From Bergeyella porcorum (GTDB taxonomy: Bacteria; Bacteroidota; Bacteroidia; Flavobacteriales; Weeksellaceae), in assembly GCF_042427575.1 (NCBI RefSeq), contig NZ_JBHMFD010000009.1, positions 62,001-126,000 on the forward strand: a stretch of 64,000 nt of DNA, given 5' to 3'. Within the stretch, counting starts at the first letter, position 1. Each line of letters opens with the position of its first letter. Under the pieces are notes generated by a model, which had not been told where the DNA came from, did no database searches, and saw only the letters and a program-made list of their open reading frames with translations. Of this stretch, positions 30,587 to 38,271 are shown in pieces. The position numbers were made by a program, and so were the translations under genes.

Positions 30587-31978
30587 TTACTTGTTAAACT
30601 GGCTGGCACCCAATGCCATATAAAGGTTGATGCGTTCTACGCGGTTTTGCAATTGCAAGTCTATGAGAGCCATTTCTTTTCTTAGCAAATCGCGTTGTTT
30701 TTGGATGAGGATAAAATTGTCTGATGTTCCGATGTGGATTTGCTTTTTGGTGAGTTCCACATTTTTTTCCAATTCTGAGATGGCTTTTTCGCTGTATCCT
30801 ATTTGTTTTTCGATAGAAGAGGCATTTGCCATAGCACCTTCCACTTCGTTCAGGGCGTTCATCAGGATTTTGGCATATTGTTCTACGGCTGCTTTTTGCT
30901 CCGAATTTTGGATTTCTACATTCTTTTTCAAAGCACCTCCGTTGAAAATAGGTGTTGCCAAGTTACCTCCCATATTCACCAGTGGATTGGAATAGAGCGA
31001 GTTGAGTGCGGAAATATTAGTGCCTGCTCCACCCAAAGACGCACTGATGTTTAGCGATGGCAGTCGGGCTGCTTTTGCTTCTTGTACTTCGTAAAACTGA
31101 CTTTCTATTTGGTACTGACTTGCCAAAATATCGGGGCGGTTTTCCAACAAGTTTAGCGGAAATTGCGTAGGTACTCCCTGTTGTATTGGGGTAAAATGCG
31201 TTTGAGTAGCTATTTTCCCTTCGGGATATTTACCAGTGAGAAGTTCCAAAGAGCGTTTGGTTTCTTTATTAGCATTTTTTAGTTTTTCTAGTTGCCCTTC
31301 GAGGGTGATGATTTCCGCCTTAATGTTTGACAAATCGATGGCATTAGCCGTTCCTACTTTGTTTCTCACGGCATAGAGCTTTTCCAAATCTTGGGTTAGT
31401 TTAAGGAAATGTTCGGTTTTAGCCATTTGAGAATTACTAGCGATATTCATAAAATACGCCTTGCAAATCATTGCTGCGATAGATTGTTTTACCCTATCGG
31501 TTTGGTATTTTGCCGAAAAATATTGCGAAGTAGCCGCCGAGCTTGCAGCTTTGTTTTTACCCCAAATGTCTAGCTCCCAATTGGCTTTTAGGGAAAGGTT
31601 TTGGATGTTGCTGCCATTCACCACATTATTAGAGGTGTTGGCTACAGCACTTACGGTAGGGTAGAGATTACTAGCGGCAATGCCCATTGCCAGCTCTATT
31701 TGGTTGAGTTTTTCTTCTGCAATGAGGATATCAGCATTGTATTTCAAACCTTCTTCTATCAGAGTCATCAGCTGAGGGTCTTTCAGTTCATCAATCCATT
31801 GATAGGAAAAGGCAGCATTTTCGCGGTCAAAAATCCATTGGTCTGGGATTTCCATATTTTTAGTAGCTGTGGCAGATTGTTTCAGCTCGTTCATCTTTTC
31901 GGGGGTGGCCTCTTTGTAAAGTAAACAAGACGAAGTGCTCAATGCTAATGCCGCTACAAGTATTGTATTGATTTTCAT
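30587..31978 (-). CDS. Outer membrane efflux lipoprotein (TolC/OprM/NodT family)
   Basis: A 463-residue outer membrane factor. The signal peptide ends in the lipobox STSSC (Cys at about residue 18). The TolC-like repeats of helices and strands are present (ADILIAEEKLNQIELAMGIAASNLYPTVSA, ILASQYQIESQFYEVQEAKAARLPSLNISASLGG, and the closing ALIDLQLQNRVERINLYMALGA). It forms the outer-membrane channel of a tripartite pump with the YibH-like membrane fusion gene directly upstream (6 bp). Whether the pump works is doubtful because that partner gene is frameshifted. Substrate unknown. Confidence 0.92.
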   Translation of the reverse strand: MKINTILVAALALSTSSCLLYKEATPEKMNELKQSATATKNMEIPDQWIFDRENAAFSYQWIDELKDPQLMTLIEEGLKYNADILIAEEKLNQIELAMGIAASNLYPTVSAVANTSNNVVNGSNIQNLSLKANWELDIWGKNKAASSAATSQYFSAKYQTDRVKQSIAAMICKAYFMNIASNSQMAKTEHFLKLTQDLEKLYAVRNKVGTANAIDLSNIKAEIITLEGQLEKLKNANKETKRSLELLTGKYPEGKIATQTHFTPIQQGVPTQFPLNLLENRPDILASQYQIESQFYEVQEAKAARLPSLNISASLGGAGTNISALNSLYSNPLVNMGGNLATPIFNGGALKKNVEIQNSEQKAAVEQYAKILMNALNEVEGAMANASSIEKQIGYSEKAISELEKNVELTKKQIHIGTSDNFILIQKQRDLLRKEMALIDLQLQNRVERINLYMALGASQFNK

Positions 31979-31984
31979 TTTCTA

Positions 31985-33131
31985 TTAATGCAATTTAGGA
32001 ATGAAATAATTCATATTGCTATTGACGCGTATCATCACTTTTCTCACGAGATGCATTGGTTTCCAATTATTGGAATAGATAACCGCCGTACCTCTTGCTC
32101 CTACGGTAAGTGGAGGTTCTTTTTCGCTAAGGACAAATTTTGCAATGAGTTTAGCATCGGTTTCTGGGAGTTCTTTGGCGGTGTTTGGTATCCCCGATAC
32201 GCTTCCTGCCAATGCACTGCCTGCGTTGTTCATTATTCCTTGGCTGGTGGCATCTATCACATATTCTAGTTTAGCTTTCACCACTTTTCCAGGTTCGGTT
32301 TTTAGGGCGAGTTCTACCTCATCGCCTGGTTTTACGGCTTGTAGTTCATTTTGTGCATAGTAAGCAATTACGGATTGCTGTTTTTGAATCAACACAAAAG
32401 CCGAACGCATAGGGAGCAATAGAGCACCTTCATTGAGCTGTACATTAGGAATAATACCATCAGTAGGTGCCACTACTACGGTTTGGTCTAGGTTCCAACG
32501 GGCTTGTTCTAGCTGGGCTCTCACCTCAGATACTGAAGCATTTTCACCATTGTGTCCTACGCTGGTTTTTATTTGCAACGATTGTAGCTGTGCTTGTGCT
32601 GCAGCAATCTGAGCTTGAAGATTTTGAGCGGTAGTAATCGCTTGGTCTAATTCAAATTTATTGGCTGCTCCTGCATTTACGAGTTCTTGGTATTGCGTTA
32701 CGCGTTTGTTTGCTAAGCTGTGTTTGCAATGAATTGATTTGACTGCGAGAAGCTGCAATATCTTTGTCGTAAGAATCTACGGTAGCAATCATTGTTTCCA
32801 ATCTTGCTTCCAAAGCCTGAATTTCTCGCAAGAAAGGTGTTCTGTCTATGGTAAACAGGGTATCGCCCTTTTTCACTTCTTGATTGGTTTTTACATACAC
32901 TTTCTCCACCTTACCTGTGATTTGACTGGCAATATCCACACTTCGGTTTCCTACGCGTACATCGGAAGTGATAGGCGTGAAGTAATTGAGTCCCAAAATT
33001 AAAAAGATAGACCCGAAGATAGGAAGTGAATAAACCACAATCTGCGTGGTAAATGTCCAAGGAATGAGCTTGAGCTTTTTGATAAGTAGCCAACAAATTC
33101 CTGCATATAGTGCGATGATTAATTCTAACAT
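31985..33131 (-). pseudogene. HlyD/YibH-like membrane fusion protein, frameshifted
   Basis: One membrane-fusion gene split in two frames. The N-terminal part (33131 to about 32700) has two membrane segments (LIIALYAGICWLLI and VVYSLPIFGSIFLILGL), an HlyD lipoyl half (GKVEKVYVKTNQEVKKGDTLFTID) and the start of the coiled coil (SQINSLQTQL). The C-terminal part (about 32720 to 31985) resumes with the hairpin (VTQYQELVNAGAANKFELDQAI), the second lipoyl half (APTDGIIPNVQLNEGAL) and the beta-barrel. The frames join near 32695-32715, where a run (AGCAAACAAACGCG) suggests loss of one base. A sequencing error is possible. With the DUF3302 gene upstream and an outer membrane factor downstream it corresponds to a YibH-YibI type system. 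Confidence 0.85.
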
Positions 33132-33154
33132 CTTTTTTTCTAATTTTTTATTGA

Positions 33155-33523
33155 TTAAACAGATTCTTCGGGCAATGCAACGGCCGTTTCCTCGCTATTG
33201 GGTATATTATCTAGGTTTTCCTCTTCCTTTTTCGGATAGTTGTAATTTGCCCAAATGAGAGCCACAGGCCAAAGTAGTCCGCCAAAAATGAGTGAGAGCA
33301 AACACATCGTTTTGATGGCTTGTAGTTGCGGATGATTCTTTTTCTCTGCAACTACTTCTGGATAGATATGAGCTTTCCAGAATAGATAAATACCTCCTGC
33401 GGGAAGCACAATGAGGATAATCCACGCGACCACATTGGCAACACTGTCCAGCGTCTCGCCACTGAAAGCAAAAGTTTGCTGAAAACAGAGTAATAGGGAA
33501 AGAATGATTAGTTTCTGTTTCAT
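33155..33523 (-). CDS. DUF3302 (YibI-like) inner-membrane protein
   Basis: A 122-residue protein with a signal-like first segment (LIILSLLLCFQQTFAF) and two further hydrophobic segments (VANVVAWIILIVLPAGGIYLF, about 28-48, and TMCLLSLIFGGLLWPVALIWANY, about 73-95). It matches the DUF3302 family that includes E. coli YibI. YibI is commonly coded beside YibH, a membrane fusion protein, as here (23 bp upstream of the split gene). Function is unknown; it is inferred to assist the pump or its assembly. The C-terminal tail is acidic. It is the first gene of the probable efflux operon. Confidence 0.85.
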   Translation of the reverse strand: MKQKLIILSLLLCFQQTFAFSGETLDSVANVVAWIILIVLPAGGIYLFWKAHIYPEVVAEKKNHPQLQAIKTMCLLSLIFGGLLWPVALIWANYNYPKKEEENLDNIPNSEETAVALPEESV

Positions 33524-33744
33524 ATATTAAAAGTGTAAAAATTTAATTTGCAAAGAAACAGCGGGAAATCGGTAAAAAAATATACAAAAGTTAATTTGAA
33601 AGAAATAGTTGGATTTCAGAAGATTTTTGTAATTTAGTCGGCGGAGATTTTTTTATTCAGGTCGGGATTAATAGAACTTTCGGTTGTGTTTTGTCTCGGC
33701 TACAGAAATGCTTTTTTTGTTATCTGTCATTTTACAAGTCTACT

Positions 33745-34992
33745 ATGAAAAATTTATTCACTTTTTTTGCATTAATAATATCGATATTTCCCTTTTCACA
33801 AAATAAAAAAGATTACTTAAAACAAAATCGATTTAATATTGAAAATCCTGATTTTAAATTTCCTCAAACAGATTTTAATATCCTTGGTTTTGGAGCCTAC
33901 CACGGAAGTGCAAAAACGTATGAAGCCGAATTAAATTTGATTAAAAGTCTCAAAAAACAAAATGCTCTTCATTATTATATTCCCGAAACAAATTTTAGTC
34001 AAGCCTATTTCTTTCAACAATATTTGGAAACAGGAAATGAAGAACTTTTAAAAGAATTGGTTTTATCTTTTCAAACTATTGTAAGCCAAGAAGGAACAAT
34101 CGAGACTTTTGAGCATTGGAAAAATCTGAGATTGTTAAACCAATCCTACAAAAGTAATCCAATAAAAGTAATTGGTCTTGATGTTATCAATGAATATCAG
34201 TTTCCTATAAAACATATTTTACTTTTAACTGAAAACATTCAGAATTGGAAAGCGAAAGATGAATTAAAGAAAATATTGATAGAAAAAGATTTTGACTTCA
34301 GTATTCAAAATAAAGAAATAACAAAACTTCTAAAAAGTTTTATCTACGACTATGAAGCAAATAAAAATATTTACGTTCATCAAATTAACGACACGATAAG
34401 TTTTCATCATATTCTGAAAAATATCGTTCAAAATTTTGAAGGAGAAAGAGACAGAGAAAAAATCATTTTTGAAAACTATGTTTCTCTTAAAAAAATATAT
34501 AATCTTGAAACAAAAAAGCAATTTGTAAAGTATGGATTTTTTCATCTTGAAAAAACTCGTAAACGAAATTATCCATCATTCTTCACTAGATTGATAGAGC
34601 AAAACATCTATGAACGAAACAAAGTACTTACTGTTATTGGCTATTTGACTAAAAGTGAAGTTCTTTGGGACAAAATATATGATAAGCAAGGAAATTACCA
34701 AAGCTATACAACCGAAAAAGGTTACGGAATAGGTGATTATTGGAAAGAGCATTTTAAAGGTATTAAAAAACTGAAAAACACAAAATTATCAGATATTACA
34801 CTTTTCAAACTTAATAATGAAAATTCTCCTTACAATATTGGAACAGATTTAATTAAAGTTAATTTGTTTCTTAAAAAGAGTAACGGAAAAGGATTGAAAG
34901 GAAAAGCTACGACAGATTTTATTGATTACGCAGTTTTGATAAGCAACTCAAAAAATCAAATTCCAATTGAAGAAAAAAATAAAAACTACTGA
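33745..34992 (+). CDS. AT-rich exported protein, possibly erythromycin-esterase-like
   Basis: A 415-residue protein starting at 33745 (MKNLFTFFALIISIFPFSQN, a signal peptide). The segment FNILGFGAYHGSAKTYEAELNLIKSL and HYYIPETNFSQAYFFQQYL resembles the start of erythromycin-esterase-like or ChaN-like domains (G-x-H-G near the first strand and a Glu/His-rich site), but I cannot confirm the family. The base composition is much more AT-rich than the neighbours, pointing to recent acquisition. It stands on the opposite strand from the efflux operon and regulator. Substrate and function are unknown; resistance should not be inferred. Confidence 0.6.
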   Translation: MKNLFTFFALIISIFPFSQNKKDYLKQNRFNIENPDFKFPQTDFNILGFGAYHGSAKTYEAELNLIKSLKKQNALHYYIPETNFSQAYFFQQYLETGNEELLKELVLSFQTIVSQEGTIETFEHWKNLRLLNQSYKSNPIKVIGLDVINEYQFPIKHILLLTENIQNWKAKDELKKILIEKDFDFSIQNKEITKLLKSFIYDYEANKNIYVHQINDTISFHHILKNIVQNFEGERDREKIIFENYVSLKKIYNLETKKQFVKYGFFHLEKTRKRNYPSFFTRLIEQNIYERNKVLTVIGYLTKSEVLWDKIYDKQGNYQSYTTEKGYGIGDYWKEHFKGIKKLKNTKLSDITLFKLNNENSPYNIGTDLIKVNLFLKKSNGKGLKGKATTDFIDYAVLISNSKNQIPIEEKNKNY

Positions 34993-35012
34993 TAACATCG
35001 CATTAGCCAACC

Positions 35013-35597
35013 TTAGTTTTTCTTTATTTTCAGCCTTTTACGAATACGAGACAGCGAGTTAGGCGAAATACCCAAGAAACTCGCCAGATATTTCCGCAAA
35101 GAAAGATAAGCAAGATTGGGGCGTACCTTATCGATATTCACATAACGTTCCTCAGGCGACTCTTCTATAAAGGCTTCTAAACGGTGGATAAAAGCTGTTA
35201 CCACATTTTTTAGTGCCGTGTTGTAAAAATCAAAAACATATTGATTTTGCATTGCTTGCTGTTCTAATTCTTTGAAATTAAACACAATAACTTCTATATC
35301 AGAAAGAGCCTCAAAGGTGTATTTCGTTGTTTTTTTCTGGTCAAATATACACTCAGGGGCACCAAAGAAAAAACCTTCTTCGGGCAGGAAAAGCGTGTTT
35401 TCATTGCCCCAATGGTCGGTGTAGAAACCTCTTACAAAGCCTTTTTCTATGAAGTAAAAATGAGGGTCTGAAGTTCCTTCTTTGATGATGTGTGTTCCCT
35501 TCGGAAAGGATTTATTCTCTGCCAATTTTTCCATTAGCAGAGGTTCGTTTTGTCTCCAAGCAAGGTATTTATCTTTCAAGGCTATAGACCAGTTCAT
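35013..35597 (-). CDS. Crp/Fnr-family transcriptional regulator
   Basis: A 194-residue Crp/Fnr regulator. A cyclic-nucleotide-binding beta-roll covers about residues 30-110 (FPKGTHIIKEGTSDPHFYFIEKGFVRGFY, TLFLPEEGFFFG), then the dimer helix and a C-terminal helix-turn-helix (YLASFLGISPNSLSRIRKRL). Cys residues for an Fe-S cluster are absent, so it is not an oxygen-sensing Fnr; the ligand is unknown. The start at 35597 is chosen because a TATTTTTG -7 box at 35616-35623 overlaps the alternative Met at 35618. Lying at the edge of the repeat-bounded segment, it may control the efflux operon or the AT-rich gene, but this is inference. Confidence 0.88.
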   Translation of the reverse strand: MNWSIALKDKYLAWRQNEPLLMEKLAENKSFPKGTHIIKEGTSDPHFYFIEKGFVRGFYTDHWGNENTLFLPEEGFFFGAPECIFDQKKTTKYTFEALSDIEVIVFNFKELEQQAMQNQYVFDFYNTALKNVVTAFIHRLEAFIEESPEERYVNIDKVRPNLAYLSLRKYLASFLGISPNSLSRIRKRLKIKKN

Positions 35598-35615
35598 CTC
35601 ATTGTGTTTTCTATG

Positions 35616-35623
35616 CAAAAATA
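35616..35623 (-). promoter_or_regulatory. -7 box for the Crp/Fnr gene
   Basis: TATTTTTG on the minus strand; leader of about 14 nt to the ATG at 35597. It decides against the ATG at 35618, which would lie inside the promoter. Confidence 0.5.
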
Positions 35624-35693
35624 GGATTATTTTTTTGCATTTAGTCTGATATAAATTTAGGTTTTATTGAATAGCCTTAAAGTATGTTTAGCT

Positions 35694-35842
35694 TAGGAAA
35701 TCTTTTAAAGAATATAAGCGTAAAATACAAAACCCTTCCAACTCTAAAAACTGAAAGGGTTATTATTAATCTGCAAAGAAAAAAAATAAGTCTATGGATA
35801 TGGGGCTATCTGCACCTCCAAACCTTCTAATTCTTCTGTAAT
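35694..35842. repeat. 149-bp direct repeat, right copy
   Basis: Parent copy of the left repeat at 29118-29266. It spans the functional 3' end of the ferredoxin gene and its terminator. The difference between the two copies is a constant 6576 bp. Confidence 0.9.
35732..35760 (-). terminator. Terminator after the ferredoxin gene
   Basis: A hairpin with a 10-bp imperfect stem (ACCCTTTCAG / TTGGAAGGGT on the minus strand) lies 32 bp after the ferredoxin stop. The same hairpin is in the left direct repeat. Confidence 0.65.
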
Positions 35843-36124
35843 GTGAATCTGGCATCCCAATCTAGAATTGTCTTCTACATAGAACGCCTCTGCAAGCATC
35901 GCATCTTCCTCTGCTCCCATCTCTGGAAGCTTTTCAGCTCCGTTGATAACATAAACTTGACAAGAAGCACACATTGCCATACCGCCACATACCCCTATGG
36001 TGCCTTCCTCCGCCAGTTCATAAGAGCGGATCACCTCCATCAGGTTCATAGACATATCCGTAGGGGCTACCACATCGTGGGTAACGCCCTCTCGGTCTGT
36101 GATTTTAATATTAATATCCGACAT
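35792..36124 (-). CDS. [2Fe-2S] ferredoxin, adrenodoxin type
   Basis: A 110-residue ferredoxin of the ISC/adrenodoxin class. The cluster ligands are CGGMAMCASC (CX5CX2C, Cys about 46, 52, 55) and a fourth Cys in LGCQIHI (about 92). Acidic surface patches fit electron transfer to partner proteins. Only 21 bp separate it from the ferredoxin-NADP reductase gene on the same strand, so the two form an electron transfer pair. Its last 17 codons are duplicated at 29216-29266 as a broken fragment. The length is normal. Assignment certain. Confidence 0.95.
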   Translation of the reverse strand: MSDINIKITDREGVTHDVVAPTDMSMNLMEVIRSYELAEEGTIGVCGGMAMCASCQVYVINGAEKLPEMGAEEDAMLAEAFYVEDNSRLGCQIHITEELEGLEVQIAPYP

Positions 36125-36145
36125 TGGATGTATTATTTTATAAGA

Positions 36146-37201
36146 TTAATCTATTTTCTTTACAACTGCTTTTTCTGCTTCTTTTCTGCTGCCATCAAAA
36201 CCATCTACCCCACTTACTGTAGTGTATTTCAGAACATATTTTTTCCCAGGATTCAGCCTATTGTACACACTCTGGCACATCAGTGTTCCTTCGTGGAAGC
36301 CACAGAGAATCAGTTTTAATTTTCCTGGGTAAGTATTGATATCACCTATGGCATATACCCCTTCTATATTGGTCTGATAGTCCAACTCATTGTTTACTTT
36401 AATGGCATTTTTCTCAATTTCAAGTCCCCAATTGGCTAGCTCGCCCAGCTTTGGTGTAAGCCCAAATAATGGAATAAAATAATCCGTTGTAATCTCTTCT
36501 TGTACCCCCTCTCTCTCTACGGTGATGCCCGTTAAGGTTTGTTCGCCCTTCAGTGCCACCACTTCCGCAGGGGTTATCAGATTAATTTTCCCTTGATTTT
36601 TCAAAGCCTGAACTTTCTCTACAGAGTCCAACGCTCCACGGAATTTATTTCTTCTGTGGATTAAAGTAACTTCGCTGGCTACATTGGCAAGAAAAATACT
36701 CCAATCTAATGCTGAATCACCACCACCTGCAATCACTACTTTTTTACCTCTAAAAACCTCTGGGTCTTTGACGAAATATTCCACACCATTTTCTTCAAAC
36801 TGAGCCAAATTTTCTAAATGCTCTGGTTTTCTTGGTTCAAAAGTTCCCAGTCCACCCGCAATGGCAACAGCTCTGGCACGGTGTACCGTCCCTTTATTGG
36901 TAACTACTTCAAACCAATCTTCATCTATTTTGGTAAGGCTCACAGCAGTTTCTGCTAATGTAAACCCTGGCTGAAACTGTTTGATTTGCTCCATCAAATT
37001 ATCCACCAAATCCCCTGCATTAATGCTTGGGAAACCAGGGATATCAAAAATTGGTTTTTTAGGATAAAGCTCTGCCAGCTGCCCTCCTGGTTGTGGCAAT
37101 GCATCTATGATATGGCATTTTATCTTGAGTAATCCTGCTTCAAAAACGGCAAAAAGCCCCGTAGGCCCCGCTCCGATGATGAGTAAGTCGGTTGTAATCA
37201 T
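36146..37201 (-). CDS. Ferredoxin--NADP(+) reductase, TrxB-like type
   Basis: A 351-residue flavoprotein of the thioredoxin-reductase-like FNR type. The start at 37201 (MITTDLLIIGAGPTGLFAVFEA) is chosen because the FAD-binding motif begins there; the 40 upstream codons have no family similarity. Motifs are GAGPTGL (FAD, about 9-15), VVIAGGGDSALDWSIFL (NADPH, about 162-178) and VYAIGDINTYPGKLKLI (about 285-301). There is no redox-active CxxC, which separates it from thioredoxin reductase. It forms a pair with the ferredoxin. It would reduce ferredoxin with NADPH for biosynthesis or Fe-S assembly. Confidence 0.9.
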   Translation of the reverse strand: MITTDLLIIGAGPTGLFAVFEAGLLKIKCHIIDALPQPGGQLAELYPKKPIFDIPGFPSINAGDLVDNLMEQIKQFQPGFTLAETAVSLTKIDEDWFEVVTNKGTVHRARAVAIAGGLGTFEPRKPEHLENLAQFEENGVEYFVKDPEVFRGKKVVIAGGGDSALDWSIFLANVASEVTLIHRRNKFRGALDSVEKVQALKNQGKINLITPAEVVALKGEQTLTGITVEREGVQEEITTDYFIPLFGLTPKLGELANWGLEIEKNAIKVNNELDYQTNIEGVYAIGDINTYPGKLKLILCGFHEGTLMCQSVYNRLNPGKKYVLKYTTVSGVDGFDGSRKEAEKAVVKKID

Positions 37202-37310
37202 TGTTGTGATGAGTTTATTAAAGAACGCCACAAAAATACTAAAAATATTATGAAACGCTTTATAATAAATTGCTGATATTTGCAACCTAGTCCGAGGGCT
37301 TCTATTGATA

Positions 37311-37392
37311 GGCAGATTCAACCCCCAAGTGCAATTTTTGGATTACAAATTTATAGAATAAACTTTTACGCTCCTCAAAATTCAATGTTAAT
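37311..37392. repeat. Dispersed repeat, copy 2 (empty MITE site)
   Basis: Sequence starting GGCAGATTCAACCC at 37311 matches 8602-8675, and continues through AAATTCAATGTTAA, where copy 1 has a 157-bp element inserted. It lies in the 392-bp gene-poor gap between the ferredoxin reductase and trmD genes. Confidence 0.75.
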
Positions 37393-37410
37393 ACTCACTT
37401 TTTATTGTTG

Positions 37411-37593
37411 TTAAAATAAGATCTTCTCATCTTTTTGAGTGTACCAATACCTTCCTGTTTCAGGATTGATAGTTTTTTCATTGATATACTCTTTGTGCTT
37501 TTCATACCATAAATTCAAGGTGTTTATCCACCAGATTTTATCATTATGAGTTTTGATTTTGAGAAGTAGCAAAATATGTTTGCGGAATCTAGA
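37411..37593 (-). pseudogene. Truncated gene fragment directly after trmD
   Basis: The minus strand frame after the trmD stop codon continues as 59 codons without ATG, ending in HNDKIWWINTLNLWYEK, then YINEKTINPETGRYWYT... and a stop at 37411. The Trp-rich, RYWYT-like end recalls C-terminal parts of transposases, but I cannot name the family. The fragment keeps the trmD frame by chance. It is beside the dispersed repeat and is probably the relic of a mobile element. Confidence 0.5.
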
Positions 37594-38271
37594 TTAATCC
37601 CCCAGCAAATCTGGTCTTCGCTCTTTGGTGATTCTTAAAGCTTCTTCATAACGCCATTCTTCTATCTTGGGAAAATTGCCACTCAAAAGAATTTCGGGTA
37701 CTCTAAGACCTTTGTATTCCTCAGGACGCGTATAGATGGGGGGGGATAGAAGGTTGTCTTGGAAACTATCCGTTAAGGCACTTTGCTCGTCATTCAGCAC
37801 CCCTGGCAATAGCCTAATGATAGAATCTGCCAGCACGCAGGCGGCCAACTCCCCACCCGTAAGGACATAGTCGCCTATGGAAATTTCTTTGGTAATGTGC
37901 AAATCCCTTACTCTTTGGTCTATTCCCTTATAATGCCCACAGACGAACATCAAATTATCTCTAATAGAAAGCGTATTGGCTATTTTCTGATTAAGCGTTT
38001 CGCCATCGGGCGTTAGATAGATAATTTCATCATAGTTTCTTTGAGATTTCAATTCGCTGATGCATTTGTCTAGGGGTTCCACCATCATTACCATTCCTGC
38101 ACCACCGCCATAGATTTCGTCATCTATCTGATTATGCTTGCCTATACTCCAATCTCTAAGCTGATGAAAATGCACCTCTGCCAATCCTTTTTCTATAGCC
38201 CTTTTTAGGATAGAGGTTTTAAAGGGGCTTTCCATCAATTCTGGTAATACGCTGATGATATCTATTCTCAT
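37594..38271 (-). CDS. trmD: tRNA (guanine-N1-)-methyltransferase TrmD
   Basis: A 225-residue SPOUT enzyme that methylates G37 of tRNA at N1, preventing frameshifting. TrmD motifs are clear: MRIDIISVLPELMESPFKTSIL (N-terminus), GGGAGMVMMVEPL (about residues 57-69), LTPDGETLNQ (about 87-96), and the knot loop ISIGDYVLTGGELAACVLADSIIRLLPGVL in two blocks (about 131-160). The start overlaps the ndh stop by 4 bp (ATGA). Length is normal. The stop is followed by a gene fragment and a repeat relic, not by rplS, which is its neighbour in many bacteria. Assignment certain. Confidence 0.97.
   Translation of the reverse strand: MRIDIISVLPELMESPFKTSILKRAIEKGLAEVHFHQLRDWSIGKHNQIDDEIYGGGAGMVMMVEPLDKCISELKSQRNYDEIIYLTPDGETLNQKIANTLSIRDNLMFVCGHYKGIDQRVRDLHITKEISIGDYVLTGGELAACVLADSIIRLLPGVLNDEQSALTDSFQDNLLSPPIYTRPEEYKGLRVPEILLSGNFPKIEEWRYEEALRITKERRPDLLGD

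Noticed and set aside
33745..34992. Erythromycin resistance determinant
   Set aside because: Similarity is limited to one short G-x-H-G region. Not enough to infer macrolide hydrolysis.
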